The position numbers and the translations under genes were made by a program. From Phycisphaerales bacterium UBA2396 (lineage in GTDB: Bacteria; Planctomycetota; Phycisphaerae; Phycisphaerales; UBA1924), in NCBI GenBank assembly GCA_002343325.1, contig DDSG01000073.1:433-17386 (forward strand): 16,954 bases of DNA, written 5' to 3'. How positions within the stretch are numbered: position 1 is the first letter of the stretch; each line of letters begins with the position of its first letter. Below, one piece after another: positions 1 through 7,039 of the stretch. Under the pieces are notes generated by a model. That model was not told the DNA's origin and made no database searches. It was given only the letters and a program-made list of their open reading frames with translations.

Positions 1-234
1 GCCATCATCGCCTACAAGCAGCCCATCACCCGCGCACAGCTCGAAGCCATTCGCGGCGTCGCCTGCGGCGAGGTCCTCCGATCCCTCATGGAACGCCGGC
101 TCGTCACCATCCGTGGCCGCGCCGAAGAACTCGGTCGCCCCATTCTCTACGGCACCACCAAGCAGTTCCTCGACCACTTCGGGCTCGCCACCCTCTCCGA
201 CCTGCCCACCCTCACCGAACTCAAGCCCCAGTGA
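1..234 (+). CDS. scpB: Segregation and condensation protein B, C-terminal part (ScpB)
   Basis: The reading frame is open from the first base and ends at TGA 232-234, so only the last 77 residues are present. They match the second winged-helix domain of ScpB: the stretch IIAYKQPITRAQLEAIRGV, then a VLRSLMERRLV helix, a GRPILYGTT beta-wing, and the FLDHFGL..LSDLPTL ending common to the family. ScpB is a small dimeric partner of ScpA and SMC in the condensin-like complex that compacts and segregates the chromosome. The gene converges on the next one with only 12 bases between stops, leaving no room for a separate terminator. Only the left truncation limits the call. Confidence 0.93.
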   Translation, partial: AIIAYKQPITRAQLEAIRGVACGEVLRSLMERRLVTIRGRAEELGRPILYGTTKQFLDHFGLATLSDLPTLTELKPQ

Positions 235-246
235 TTCGCCACGCCA

Positions 247-1299
247 CTAGATCGTGATCCGGTACGTCACGCGCACCAGGTCCCTGAACATCCCGGGAAT
301 CCCCAGGCTCGAGATCATCACGATCAGCCACGCCACCAGCGTGAGAAGAAACGCCGTGAACCTCGGGTGCCGGATCTTCATGTACGCCCGCACCGCGATC
401 GCCCACCACGCCCACGTCACCGTGAACATCAGCAGCACGCCCCCGATCGGGCCCCAGTAGCGCACGCCCAGATACACCTCCTGCCATGTCCGCCTCGCCG
501 CACCCCCCAGCGACGCGTAGAACAGGCACTCGGCCAGAAGCCGAAGCAGAGGCGTCACCGCGCACACCACCGGCAGCACCCACATCCCCCACGCCGCCGC
601 TCGCGCCACGTGAACCCACCGCACACGCTGCCTGATCATCGTCACCGGCATCAGCACGAAGCTCGGCGCCACCGCCAGCGTCATCCCCACCACCACCACA
701 AGCGCTCGCGCCTTTTCCTCGTCAAGCGGGCCGGACCTTCGGCTCGCCGGCCACACCGGGAACGCCCACGTCGCCCATTCCGCCGTCAGCCGCTCAACCA
801 GCCCCAGCGCCTGCGTTCCCGGGCCAAGCGCCCCGCTCGCCACCACGTGCTGGAAGATCAGCACCGACGCGGTCATCAGCACCAGCGCCACGATCGTCAT
901 CGCCATCCACCCCGCCACGAACATCATCGCCGCCACCATCGGCAGCCTCGCGACAACCACCGGCGCGCCCAGCGGGATCCCACGCCACAACGCCCAAGGC
1001 CACATCGCCCGAGCCACCCCGCGAACGCCTCTGCCCAGCAACCCCCACGCCCCCACGTACCGCGCGTGCTCGATCGACCACGCCGGCGCCACCCACTTGG
1101 GCGAGACCACCTCCGCCCATTCCACGTCAAGCCCGCACTCCGAGCACTGCCCCCGCACCGGGCACTCGCTCTCCCACGACTGCACAACCCCCGACAGGTC
1201 ATACCCGCACCGCGGACACACCACCTCCATCGACGCCGCACCAGCATCCCCAGAGGGAACGTCGATCGACCGAATCATGTCCGCGCTGTGCGTCTCCAT
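247..1299 (-). CDS. Zinc-ribbon multi-pass membrane protein, function unknown
   Basis: 350 residues. I chose the ATG at 1299 (METHSADM) because AGAGAGG lies directly before it; the frame stays open further upstream into the neighbouring promoter, and ATGs at 1278 and 1230 are alternatives. Near the N-terminus is CPRCGYDLSG followed by CSECG, a four-cysteine zinc ribbon of the CPxCGYDLxG type that is very common in planctomycete proteins. The rest is hydrophobic, with about five membrane segments: MVAAMMFVAGWMAMTIVALV, the VVVVGMTLAVAPSFVLMPV region, a WVLPVVCAVTPLLRLL region, a GGVLLMFTVTWAWWAIAV region and FLLTLVAWLIVMISSLGI near the end. No catalytic motif is visible. Known from the family: the ribbon is usually cytoplasmic and probably structural. 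It diverges from the gene at 1368, with 65 bases between starts. Coding is well supported by composition and membrane pattern; the function is unknown. Confidence 0.78.
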   Translation of the reverse strand: METHSADMIRSIDVPSGDAGAASMEVVCPRCGYDLSGVVQSWESECPVRGQCSECGLDVEWAEVVSPKWVAPAWSIEHARYVGAWGLLGRGVRGVARAMWPWALWRGIPLGAPVVVARLPMVAAMMFVAGWMAMTIVALVLMTASVLIFQHVVASGALGPGTQALGLVERLTAEWATWAFPVWPASRRSGPLDEEKARALVVVVGMTLAVAPSFVLMPVTMIRQRVRWVHVARAAAWGMWVLPVVCAVTPLLRLLAECLFYASLGGAARRTWQEVYLGVRYWGPIGGVLLMFTVTWAWWAIAVRAYMKIRHPRFTAFLLTLVAWLIVMISSLGIPGMFRDLVRVTYRITI

Positions 1300-1354
1300 G
1301 CCTCTCTTCGCCGCCGCTTCTTCCGCGGGGAAAGCACCCTCACCCCTCTCCGCA

Positions 1355-1360
1355 TACGCT
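1355..1360 (+). promoter_or_regulatory. -10-like box TACGCT, possibly leaderless promoter
   Basis: TACGCT fits TANNNT and ends 4 bases before the GTG at 1365 and 7 bases before the ATG at 1368. No Shine-Dalgarno sequence lies between. Transcription from this box would begin at or near the start codon. No convincing -35 hexamer is visible. Confidence 0.45.
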
Positions 1361-1367
1361 CCATGTG

Positions 1368-2717
1368 ATGGTTCGTTGCATCCTCGCCATCGTACTCGCG
1401 GCAAGCACCGCATCGGCGCACCAGCCCCCGGCCGAGACGCCCCGACCGGAACGCCCCGAGCCCGGCCGCGTCCCGACACTTGAGGCCGCCCAGTCGCAGA
1501 TCCTCGCCGCGTACAGGTCCAACCCCGTCGCCGACCGCGTGCAGATCCGCCTGATCGGCTTTGAATCCCGCGACCGCCGCTCGAGCGTCCTCATCTACGC
1601 CGACGCCGGCAAGGCCGATCTGCGCCGCCCGTCGCTCCGCCTGGACCTGGGCCAGCTCCAGATCTTCGCCGGCGACCTCAGCCCCACCGACCGACGCCTC
1701 ATCGCCGTCAACCGCTTCGAACGCTCCACCTACTTCCCGGCCGACCTCACGGGCTCCCCCGCCGAAGCACTCGCCACGCACTTCCACGCCGTCCCTCTCC
1801 CGCAGCTCTCGCTCAGCTTCGGCACCACCGACACCATCGACCAGCTTTCCTCGCTCATCACCTCCATCCGCTGGGATTCCATCGACGCCCAGACCGACGC
1901 AGGCCGTCAGGTGCTGGTGCTCAAGGGCACGCACGGCCCAAACGCCGCGCCCCTCTCCCTCACCGTCGATCGAGCCTCGGGCAGGCTCCGCCGCCTCGCC
2001 GCCGACCTCCCCACCACCAAGCCCGGCACCCGCATCGAACTGACCATGGCCTCGATCGATCCCGGCGAACCTCGCAAGTGGGTCCTCTCGCCCGAGGGAC
2101 GCACCGCCGTCGAAAGCCCGACCCTCCTGACCCCCAAGCGCACCATCGCCCCTGACGAGACCGTCAAGAACGCCTCGCTCATGCGCGGCGACCTCACGCC
2201 CGTGCCCATCGAGGCCGCCCTCCCCAAGGACGCCAACAACAAACCCAAGGGTGTCGGCGCAATCCTCTGCGTGCGGGCCGAGACCGACGCCCTGCCCGAC
2301 GCCGAGACGCTCGCCGCGGCCCTCGCCGCCCTCGCCAAGGCGAGCACCGACCCCGCCGCCTCGCGCGATGGCTTCGCCATTTCGGGCGTGGCTCTGCTGG
2401 GCGTCTCGGAGTTTGATCCCGCCCGGCTCGACGCGATCGAGGCCCGCTACGCCAAAGCCGCCAAGGACGCCGCCGTCCCCCACGAGCTGCTTTTCACCAG
2501 CTCGCGGGTGCTCTCGGTCGACCGCAACGGACAGCCCGCCGACATCGCGATCGTGCTCGTGAACGCCAACCTGAAGGTCATCCAGACGTTCGTCGTCGAC
2601 GGCCGCTCGCGTGAGGCCGATGCGCTCGCCGCCGAGATCATCCTCGCCGCCGCCCCACCGCCGCCCGCCGGGCCCCCGCCCGAGGCACCGACGCCGCCGA
2701 CCTCACCCCAGAAATAA
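1368..2717 (+). CDS. Secreted protein with LolA-like and thioredoxin-like regions, function unknown
   Basis: 449 residues from the ATG at 1368; a GTG at 1365 is in frame and would add one residue. The N-terminus MVRCILAIVLAASTASA is a clear signal peptide with AxA cleavage before HQ. After a proline-rich spacer, roughly residues 40-260 resemble the LolA/DUF2092-type half-barrel that binds lipids: an amphipathic helix (LEAAQSQILAAY) followed by alternating strands. The last part (about residues 295-430) has the strand-helix rhythm of a thioredoxin fold, including a typical late strand pair (IVLVNANLKVIQTFVVDG), but there is no CxxC and only one cysteine in the mature protein, so it should not be a redox enzyme. 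The end is a proline-rich tail. Domain assignments are inference from pattern; secretion is well supported. No operon partner: it converges on the recombinase. Confidence 0.72.
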   Translation: MVRCILAIVLAASTASAHQPPAETPRPERPEPGRVPTLEAAQSQILAAYRSNPVADRVQIRLIGFESRDRRSSVLIYADAGKADLRRPSLRLDLGQLQIFAGDLSPTDRRLIAVNRFERSTYFPADLTGSPAEALATHFHAVPLPQLSLSFGTTDTIDQLSSLITSIRWDSIDAQTDAGRQVLVLKGTHGPNAAPLSLTVDRASGRLRRLAADLPTTKPGTRIELTMASIDPGEPRKWVLSPEGRTAVESPTLLTPKRTIAPDETVKNASLMRGDLTPVPIEAALPKDANNKPKGVGAILCVRAETDALPDAETLAAALAALAKASTDPAASRDGFAISGVALLGVSEFDPARLDAIEARYAKAAKDAAVPHELLFTSSRVLSVDRNGQPADIAIVLVNANLKVIQTFVVDGRSREADALAAEIILAAAPPPPAGPPPEAPTPPTSPQK

Positions 2718-2720
2718 TCA

Positions 2721-2740
2721 GCGGCCCCCGAAGGGACCGC
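2721..2740 (-). terminator. Terminator of the xer transcript
   Basis: GCGG, two unpaired C, CCC, a short loop, GGG, A, CCGC folds into a hairpin; on the minus strand its tip reads CCCTTCGGG, a stable UUCG-type loop. The minus strand then runs into TGATTATTT, a short U-rich tract. It sits 41 bases beyond the recombinase stop and 3 bases after the opposing stop at 2717, so it may serve both genes, though the U tract exists only in the minus direction. Confidence 0.5.
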
Positions 2741-2781
2741 CGATCGTCGTTCAGATCAATTCCCGTCCCGCAGGCGGTTTT

Positions 2782-3786
2782 TCAACTCGCCTGCGCCCGA
2801 GGGTGTGCCTTGTTGTACGTCTCCGTCACGCGCTGCGAGGTCAGGTGCGTGTACACCTGCGTCGTCGAGAGCGACTGGTGCCCCAGCAGCTCCTGCACGC
2901 TGCGCAGGTCCGCCCCGTTGTCGAGCAGGTGCGTCGCGAACGTGTGACGCAGCGTGTGCGGGCTGATCGTTGGATCAAGCCCCGCCATCTTGAGGTACTT
3001 GTCGAGCTTTCGGCGGACGCTCCGCGAGCTCAGACGCCCGCCGTGCTTGTTCACAAACAGCGGCCGACGCACGGGCTCCGAACCCGGTGCGAAGCGAGGG
3101 TCCTGATGCAACAGTTCCAAATACCGCGCAATCGCCCGCAGGGCATGGCTGCCCATCGGCACGATGCGCTCCTTCTTGCCCTTCCCGCGGACGTGCAGCG
3201 CCTCGCCGCTCAGATCCAGATCCTCGGCGTTGAGCCCGACCAGTTCGCTCACGCGCAGGCCGGTCGAGTACAGCGTCTCGAGCATCGCGCGATCGCGACG
3301 ACCCAGCACGTCCGAATCCGTAGGTGCCGCCAGAAGCTTCTCGACCTGCTCGATCGTGATCGCCTTGGGCAGACGCTTGGCCTGCCTGGGCGTGCGGATC
3401 ACCGTCATCGGATTGCCGATCGCCAGCCCTCGCTTGTCCGCCCACTTGTAGAAGGATCGGAGCGTCGCGATCTTCCGCGCCATCGTTGCCGACGAATACT
3501 GCTGCTCGCCCAGGTACGACAGGAACTGGCGCACCAGCTCGCTCGACGCACGCCGGATCGCGTCCGTGATCGTCGCCGTCTTGGTCCCGGGGCCCACGGG
3601 GGTCCGGTCCAGCGGGGCGTTCAGCGCGGCCTGCTCCTTGTTCCCGTCCGGGCTCACCCCGATCTCGTCGCCCAGGTAATCCACGTACTGACGCAGATCC
3701 GCCCCGTAGCACCGCGCGGTGTAGGGCGAGAAGTGCCGCTCGTCGGCCAGATACTTCGTGAACGTCTCGATGATCGGAAGAGACAT
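2782..3786 (-). CDS. Tyrosine recombinase, XerC/XerD family
   Basis: 334 residues. The start at 3786 is preceded by AGGAG with a 6-base gap; an in-frame ATG at 3801 lies on the wrong side of that site. The family's function is to resolve chromosome dimers at dif, with two recombinases at the septum. The N-terminal SAM-like DNA-binding domain covers about residues 1-125 and the catalytic domain about 140-330. All catalytic residues are present: Arg178 (STGLRVSEL), Lys202 (RGKGKKER), His277 and Arg280 (HTLRHTFATHLL), His303 (LLGHQSL) and the nucleophile Tyr312 (VYTHL). It is about 35 residues longer than a usual Xer protein owing to a polar insert at about 43-78. XerC cannot be told from XerD here, and there is no sign of phage or integron context, so a housekeeping role is likely. 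It is the last gene of a minus-strand run. Confidence 0.92.
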   Translation of the reverse strand: MSLPIIETFTKYLADERHFSPYTARCYGADLRQYVDYLGDEIGVSPDGNKEQAALNAPLDRTPVGPGTKTATITDAIRRASSELVRQFLSYLGEQQYSSATMARKIATLRSFYKWADKRGLAIGNPMTVIRTPRQAKRLPKAITIEQVEKLLAAPTDSDVLGRRDRAMLETLYSTGLRVSELVGLNAEDLDLSGEALHVRGKGKKERIVPMGSHALRAIARYLELLHQDPRFAPGSEPVRRPLFVNKHGGRLSSRSVRRKLDKYLKMAGLDPTISPHTLRHTFATHLLDNGADLRSVQELLGHQSLSTTQVYTHLTSQRVTETYNKAHPRAQAS

Positions 3787-3890
3787 GTTGTGCTCCTGCA
3801 TCCGTGTTCCACGCCTTCCTTCGACGCGGCCGGGCTCCGTCCCGTTTGACTCCTCAACTATCGGTCCACACCGCCCCGCCCTGCATTCCG

Positions 3891-3896
3891 ACTATA
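3891..3896 (-). promoter_or_regulatory. Candidate -10 box TATAGT upstream of xer
   Basis: On the minus strand the A/T-rich stretch around 3885-3912 contains TATAGT, four to five matches to the consensus, preceded by a TTTGTGTTTTGAAAGG tract. It lies just inside the end of the intergenic gap and would give a leader of about 100 bases before the recombinase. The -35 is weak (TAGATG at 16-base spacing). Confidence 0.35.
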
Positions 3897-3915
3897 CCTT
3901 TCAAAACACAAACAT

Positions 3916-4164
3916 CTACGCCGCCGGCCTGACCGACTCCAGCAGCCGCAGCTTGTGCGTGATGATCGCCACGTCCACCCAATCAAGTCCCCTTCCCTCG
4001 CGCATCATCCCCCGCACCACCTCGATCATGTCGCGCTCCTGACCCTTCTCGAACCGGAACGTCCACCGCTGCCGACCTTTACGGAAGGTCACCGCCGTCA
4101 TCGCCGGCGCCGGAGTCGCGCTCGTTCCTGATCCGCTACGAGCCTTGCTGTGGTCCAGATCCAT
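3916..4164 (-). CDS. Small basic protein of unknown function (82 residues)
   Basis: The start at 4164 (MDLDHSKARSG) is chosen because AAGGAG stands 7 bases upstream; a longer frame to 4260 runs into the neighbouring gene. After a flexible Ser/Thr/Pro/Ala-rich head of about 23 residues comes a compact region with alternating strands (TAVTFRKGRQRWTFRFEKG) and a helix (DMIEVVRGMMREG), then WVDVAIITHKL. This could be a small alpha/beta domain. No cysteines, no membrane segment, no signal peptide. It sits 32 bases after the lipoprotein gene and 129 bases before xer, all on the same strand. I do not recognise the family. The ribosome site and gene spacing make it a credible gene. Confidence 0.62.
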   Translation of the reverse strand: MDLDHSKARSGSGTSATPAPAMTAVTFRKGRQRWTFRFEKGQERDMIEVVRGMMREGRGLDWVDVAIITHKLRLLESVRPAA

Positions 4165-4196
4165 GAACCTGCTCCTTCTCGGGCCCCACAAACCAC

Positions 4197-4979
4197 TTAT
4201 TCCGGTTGTTCTACCGCCGCCGTTCGGTTCGCCAGCGCCGCCGTGCCCAACCGAATCCACTCCTGCTGGATCACGCGCGACACGGCGAAGCTCGACGCAA
4301 ATTCCGTGAACAGCGGCATGCTCGCCAGATACCGCCGCCAGCCCATCGCGTCGCCCTGGTTGTGCCGACCGATCGCGTACGAGCGCACGTCAAGCTGCAC
4401 CTGGTGGTTCTTCCCATCAAGATGCTCGGAGACCGTCGCGACAAGACCCTCGCGCAGCGGGCCCGGCGATTGAGGCTGCTCGGTGACGCTCGCGCTCAGT
4501 TCTCGCGTGTTGACTCCCCCGCTGACCTTCGCCGAGCCGGTCATCGCGCCCGATCGGGCGAACAACGCGATCGAGAGCCCGATCGTCGGGGTGTAGGGGT
4601 CGTACGCGGTGATCGAGCCCATGAGCACGCCGTCGGCACCGAGCGCTGCGGCCAGCGCGGCGGCGCCGGATGGGCCGTTGATTGAAGTCATTTTGAGCGC
4701 CCGCATCGCCTCCATGGTGCGATTGAGGGGCAGGCAGCGCACGCCGCGAACTTCCTCCGCGGCCGCCACCAGTTTGTCAGAGACATCCAGCGGGTTGCAC
4801 GCCGAGGTGCCCGACTCGTTCCGCAGCGGAACCACGGCCCAGAGCACCTCGCCCTTCTCGGCGGAGTACGGAGCGACCGTGATCTGCGGGCTGGTCAGAT
4901 CGGGCTTGGGCGCCGAGCACCCGCCCGCGATCAGCACGCACGCGCCAAGAACCGAAGCCCACCGAGTTGCACACGCCAT
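4197..4979 (-). CDS. Lipoprotein with TolB-N/CsgG-like domain, function unknown
   Basis: 260 residues from the ATG at 4979, which gives a normal lipoprotein signal (MACATRWASVLGACVLIAGG, lipid-modified Cys21) with AAGGAT 9 bases upstream. The frame is open to an ATG at 5015, but that start would bury the signal. The mature protein begins with a strand and loop typical of small envelope lipoprotein domains of the TolB-N, FlgO, LpoB and CsgG kind (LWAVVPLRNESGTSA, about residues 46-60), a helix (VSDKLVAAAEEV), and an alanine-rich helix followed by a strand (AALAAALGADGVLMGSI), all in the usual order. It should be anchored in an envelope membrane. It follows the propeller lipoprotein by 75 bases, and the two probably work together. 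The fold assignment is inference from motif style. Confidence 0.75.
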   Translation of the reverse strand: MACATRWASVLGACVLIAGGCSAPKPDLTSPQITVAPYSAEKGEVLWAVVPLRNESGTSACNPLDVSDKLVAAAEEVRGVRCLPLNRTMEAMRALKMTSINGPSGAAALAAALGADGVLMGSITAYDPYTPTIGLSIALFARSGAMTGSAKVSGGVNTRELSASVTEQPQSPGPLREGLVATVSEHLDGKNHQVQLDVRSYAIGRHNQGDAMGWRRYLASMPLFTEFASSFAVSRVIQQEWIRLGTAALANRTAAVEQPE

Positions 4980-5054
4980 CGCCGGGGCATCCTTGCCGGC
5001 CGAGGTCGGGCCCATCCGTGAGCCCGCGCACCGGCCTGAATAACAACCCCGTCG

Positions 5055-6419
5055 CTATCGGTTCTGTTCATCCCCACCGGTGACTTCTTGCCCCCCCTCG
5101 GTTGCGGTGGCGGTCTCGGTCGGGGCCTCGGGCGTGCTCTTGGCCGTTGCGCCCGCTGGCTTTACGGCCGATTCCATCGCCATCAGCACAGGCCCCATAT
5201 CCATGAGCCACAGATTTTCCTGCTTGCCCCGCGGCGACATGAAGACCAGCCGGTTGCCGGCACCCCAGGCGGGCATGAGCGCCACGGCGGTGTTGTCGGT
5301 CAGGCGCGTGCGCCCGGAACCGTCCGTGTTCTGAACCCACAACCGGGCGGCGCGGGGCGTGGCGGTGCTGGCGGCCTTGATGTTGACCTCACCCACGGGC
5401 ACCTCGGCGTAGGCGATGCGCATGCCGTCGGGGCTCCAGGTGGGGTTGATCAGTGCGCTCGTCGGGCTCGAGGCGAGTTCGGTGGCGTTGCCGGCCTGTC
5501 CGTCCTGATAGTCGAGGGTCCAGACGCCGAAGGTGCGGCTGCCGCGCTCGCGTGCGGTCTGATAGAGGATGCGATCCCCGCCGTTGGTCCCCGTGCCGGG
5601 AATCGGGCAGAAGGTGGGGAACATGCCGTAGCCGATGAACTGCGTCGGGGTGCTGGCGGCGACGCCGGCGACCCACATCTCCCAGCGGCCCGAGACTTCG
5701 CCCATGCGGCAGTACGCGAGACGCGAGCCGTCGGGGCTCCACGAGGGGTGCAACTCGTCGCTCGGATCGCTCGTGACGCGGACGGCACGCCCGCCGGTGA
5801 CGGGCATCACGTAGACGTCCCAGTTGCCGCCACGGTTGCTCGCGAAGGCGATCATCATGCCATCGGGGCTGACGGCGGGCATCACGTCATCGGCGGGATC
5901 GTTGGTGAGCTGCGTGACGACCTGCCCGTCGATGTCCTTGACGTAGATGTCCGCGGTGTGGCGGTGCTGCGTGGAGGCGAAGACGATTCGTCGGCCGTCG
6001 GGCGTGAGGGTCGGGTCAAAGTCCGAGCCGACGGGCGAGTACGAGACTCGCTGCACGGGCGCGGCGCCCATGGGCTCGGCGTCGGAGGCCTGCCCGACGG
6101 GCGCGTCGGCGAACCCGCCGAAGGGGTACGGGTTCGTCACGCCGATCTCGCCTTCGAGTGTGGTGTTCTTGGCGGGCGTCGCGGCGACGACGTCGCGCGT
6201 CGCCTCCGGGCGGGGCTTGGCGGCCGTTTCAACCGTCGGGAGAACTTCCGGCGCCGGCTGCTCGGCCGCGACGGCCTTCGGGGCCGGGGCGGTCGGCTCG
6301 GGAGAGTTCCACGGGCGCGGCGGCTCGTTGGTGGCGGACTGGGTCCACATTCCGCAGCCGCCGGCGAGGGAGATCAGCACAACGGTGGAGGTCAGTCGGA
6401 GAGCGGCGCGGGTTGCCAT
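5055..6419 (-). CDS. TolB-type six-bladed beta-propeller lipoprotein
   Basis: 454 residues. The ATG at 6419 has AAGGTG 7 bases upstream and starts a lipoprotein signal (MATRAALRLTSTVVLISLAGG, Cys22); an upstream ATG at 6455 would spoil it. Residues 23-130 are a Pro/Ala-rich linker. The rest is a propeller with PD40/WD40-like repeats, seen as six blades at about 133-149 (PTLTPDGRRIVFAS), 180-196 (PAVSPDGMMIAFASNR), 224-238 (PSWSPDGSRLAYC), 267-288, 325-339 (PTWSPDGMRIAYAE) and 382-395. Six is the blade number of TolB, the periplasmic partner of Pal in the Tol-Pal envelope system. Unlike E. coli TolB it is a lipoprotein and lacks the N-terminal alpha/beta domain, which may be supplied by the next gene. 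A low-complexity Thr/Glu tail ends the protein. Tol-Pal function is inference, because no tolQRA or pal is in view. Confidence 0.85.
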   Translation of the reverse strand: MATRAALRLTSTVVLISLAGGCGMWTQSATNEPPRPWNSPEPTAPAPKAVAAEQPAPEVLPTVETAAKPRPEATRDVVAATPAKNTTLEGEIGVTNPYPFGGFADAPVGQASDAEPMGAAPVQRVSYSPVGSDFDPTLTPDGRRIVFASTQHRHTADIYVKDIDGQVVTQLTNDPADDVMPAVSPDGMMIAFASNRGGNWDVYVMPVTGGRAVRVTSDPSDELHPSWSPDGSRLAYCRMGEVSGRWEMWVAGVAASTPTQFIGYGMFPTFCPIPGTGTNGGDRILYQTARERGSRTFGVWTLDYQDGQAGNATELASSPTSALINPTWSPDGMRIAYAEVPVGEVNIKAASTATPRAARLWVQNTDGSGRTRLTDNTAVALMPAWGAGNRLVFMSPRGKQENLWLMDMGPVLMAMESAVKPAGATAKSTPEAPTETATATEGGQEVTGGDEQNR

Positions 6420-6638
6420 GGGGATACACCTTCTCTGGGTTGTGTGGCGTGTCATGGGCGCACGACCGCGCCCATCCCCTCCATCGGTCAGTCCGGGCGG
6501 GCGATTCAGCGTGGTCGGCGCGGTCCCAGAACGTCGCCGCCCCGCGCAAGGAACCCCACCACGGGTCCCCTGCGTCGGGGCGGACGGTGCGATGCCGCGG
6601 GGGCCTGATGGCCGCCCTCGGCGTAAGTGCTTGTTGAT
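6420..6638. other. Non-coding gap between two minus-strand genes
   Basis: 219 bases. On the minus strand a hairpin (GGG, C, GGCC, ATCA loop, GGCC, C, CCC) occurs at about 6599-6617, shortly after the stop of the 88-residue gene, but no T run follows, so it is at best a weak terminator. I see no clear promoter for the propeller gene. Confidence 0.4.
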
Positions 6639-6905
6639 TCAGTCGTTCGGCTCCGCGAACCCGATCCCGGCGGTTGCATCGGGATCGCCCCAGGGCTCCT
6701 GCTGCGTCGAACGCGGGACGCAGCCCCACGTCAGATGCTCCAAATAGGTGCGCAGGTGCTGGTCGGTGAAGGTCTGAAGGAAGTCGATGCTGGCCGAGGG
6801 ATTGATCTTCACGATCGCCTCGATCAGGTGTGTGCGCGACAGCCGTGTGTCGGCCTCGTCGAGGCGCTTGGCTGTCTCAATCTCGTAGAGCATCGCGGTC
6901 GACAT
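6639..6905 (-). CDS. Small protein of unknown function (88 residues)
   Basis: The start at 6905 (MSTAMLYEIETAKRL) has GAGG 6 bases upstream; the frame runs on to 6974 but that part overlaps the promoter. The protein is mostly helical at the front (LYEIETAKRLDEADTRL, THLIEAIVKI), then SIDFLQTFTDQHLRTYLEHL, and ends in a loose Pro/Gly-rich tail. No membrane segment or signal peptide. One cysteine. I do not recognise the family. A promoter-like region and a hairpin precede it, and 219 non-coding bases separate it from the propeller gene, so it is probably transcribed with or just before that gene. Confidence 0.6.
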   Translation of the reverse strand: MSTAMLYEIETAKRLDEADTRLSRTHLIEAIVKINPSASIDFLQTFTDQHLRTYLEHLTWGCVPRSTQQEPWGDPDATAGIGFAEPND

Positions 6906-6944
6906 CACACACCTCGCTCGCGTGGGTGTCTCTCGATCGGATGA

Positions 6945-6962
6945 TCGGGCCGGCGGGCCCGA
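6945..6962. repeat. Perfect inverted repeat in the leader of the 88-residue gene
   Basis: TCGGGCC, a 4-base loop GGCG, and GGCCCGA form a perfect 7-bp stem. It lies immediately downstream (minus sense) of the candidate -10 at 6964-6969, so it would be at the 5' end of the transcript, where it could stabilise the mRNA or be an operator. Confidence 0.5.
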
Positions 6963-6963
6963 C

Positions 6964-6969
6964 AATATA
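6964..6969 (-). promoter_or_regulatory. Candidate -10 box TATATT for the 88-residue gene
   Basis: On the minus strand TATATT (5 of 6 consensus positions) sits in a short A/T-rich island that stands out in this GC-rich DNA. It would give a leader of roughly 50 bases that includes the inverted repeat at 6945-6962 and the GAGG ribosome site. The -35 is not clear. Confidence 0.5.
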
Positions 6970-7028
6970 ACCAAAAACGGACCTTAGTTGCGGCTGGTCG
7001 AAGCGGACGGCGATCCGCCAGCGGGCGA

Positions 7029-7034
7029 TACAGT
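7029..7034 (+). promoter_or_regulatory. -10-like box TACAGT, possibly leaderless promoter
   Basis: TACAGT is followed by 5 bases (CGCCC) and then the ATG at 7040. No Shine-Dalgarno sequence is present between or just upstream. This matches the TANNNT layout of leaderless genes. Confidence 0.5.
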
Positions 7035-7039
7035 CGCCC

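Noticed and set aside
2782..3786. Tyrosine recombinase as a sign of an integrated phage, integron or genomic island
   Set aside because: No attachment repeats, tRNA, gene cassettes or phage genes are nearby, and the protein is of the housekeeping Xer type.
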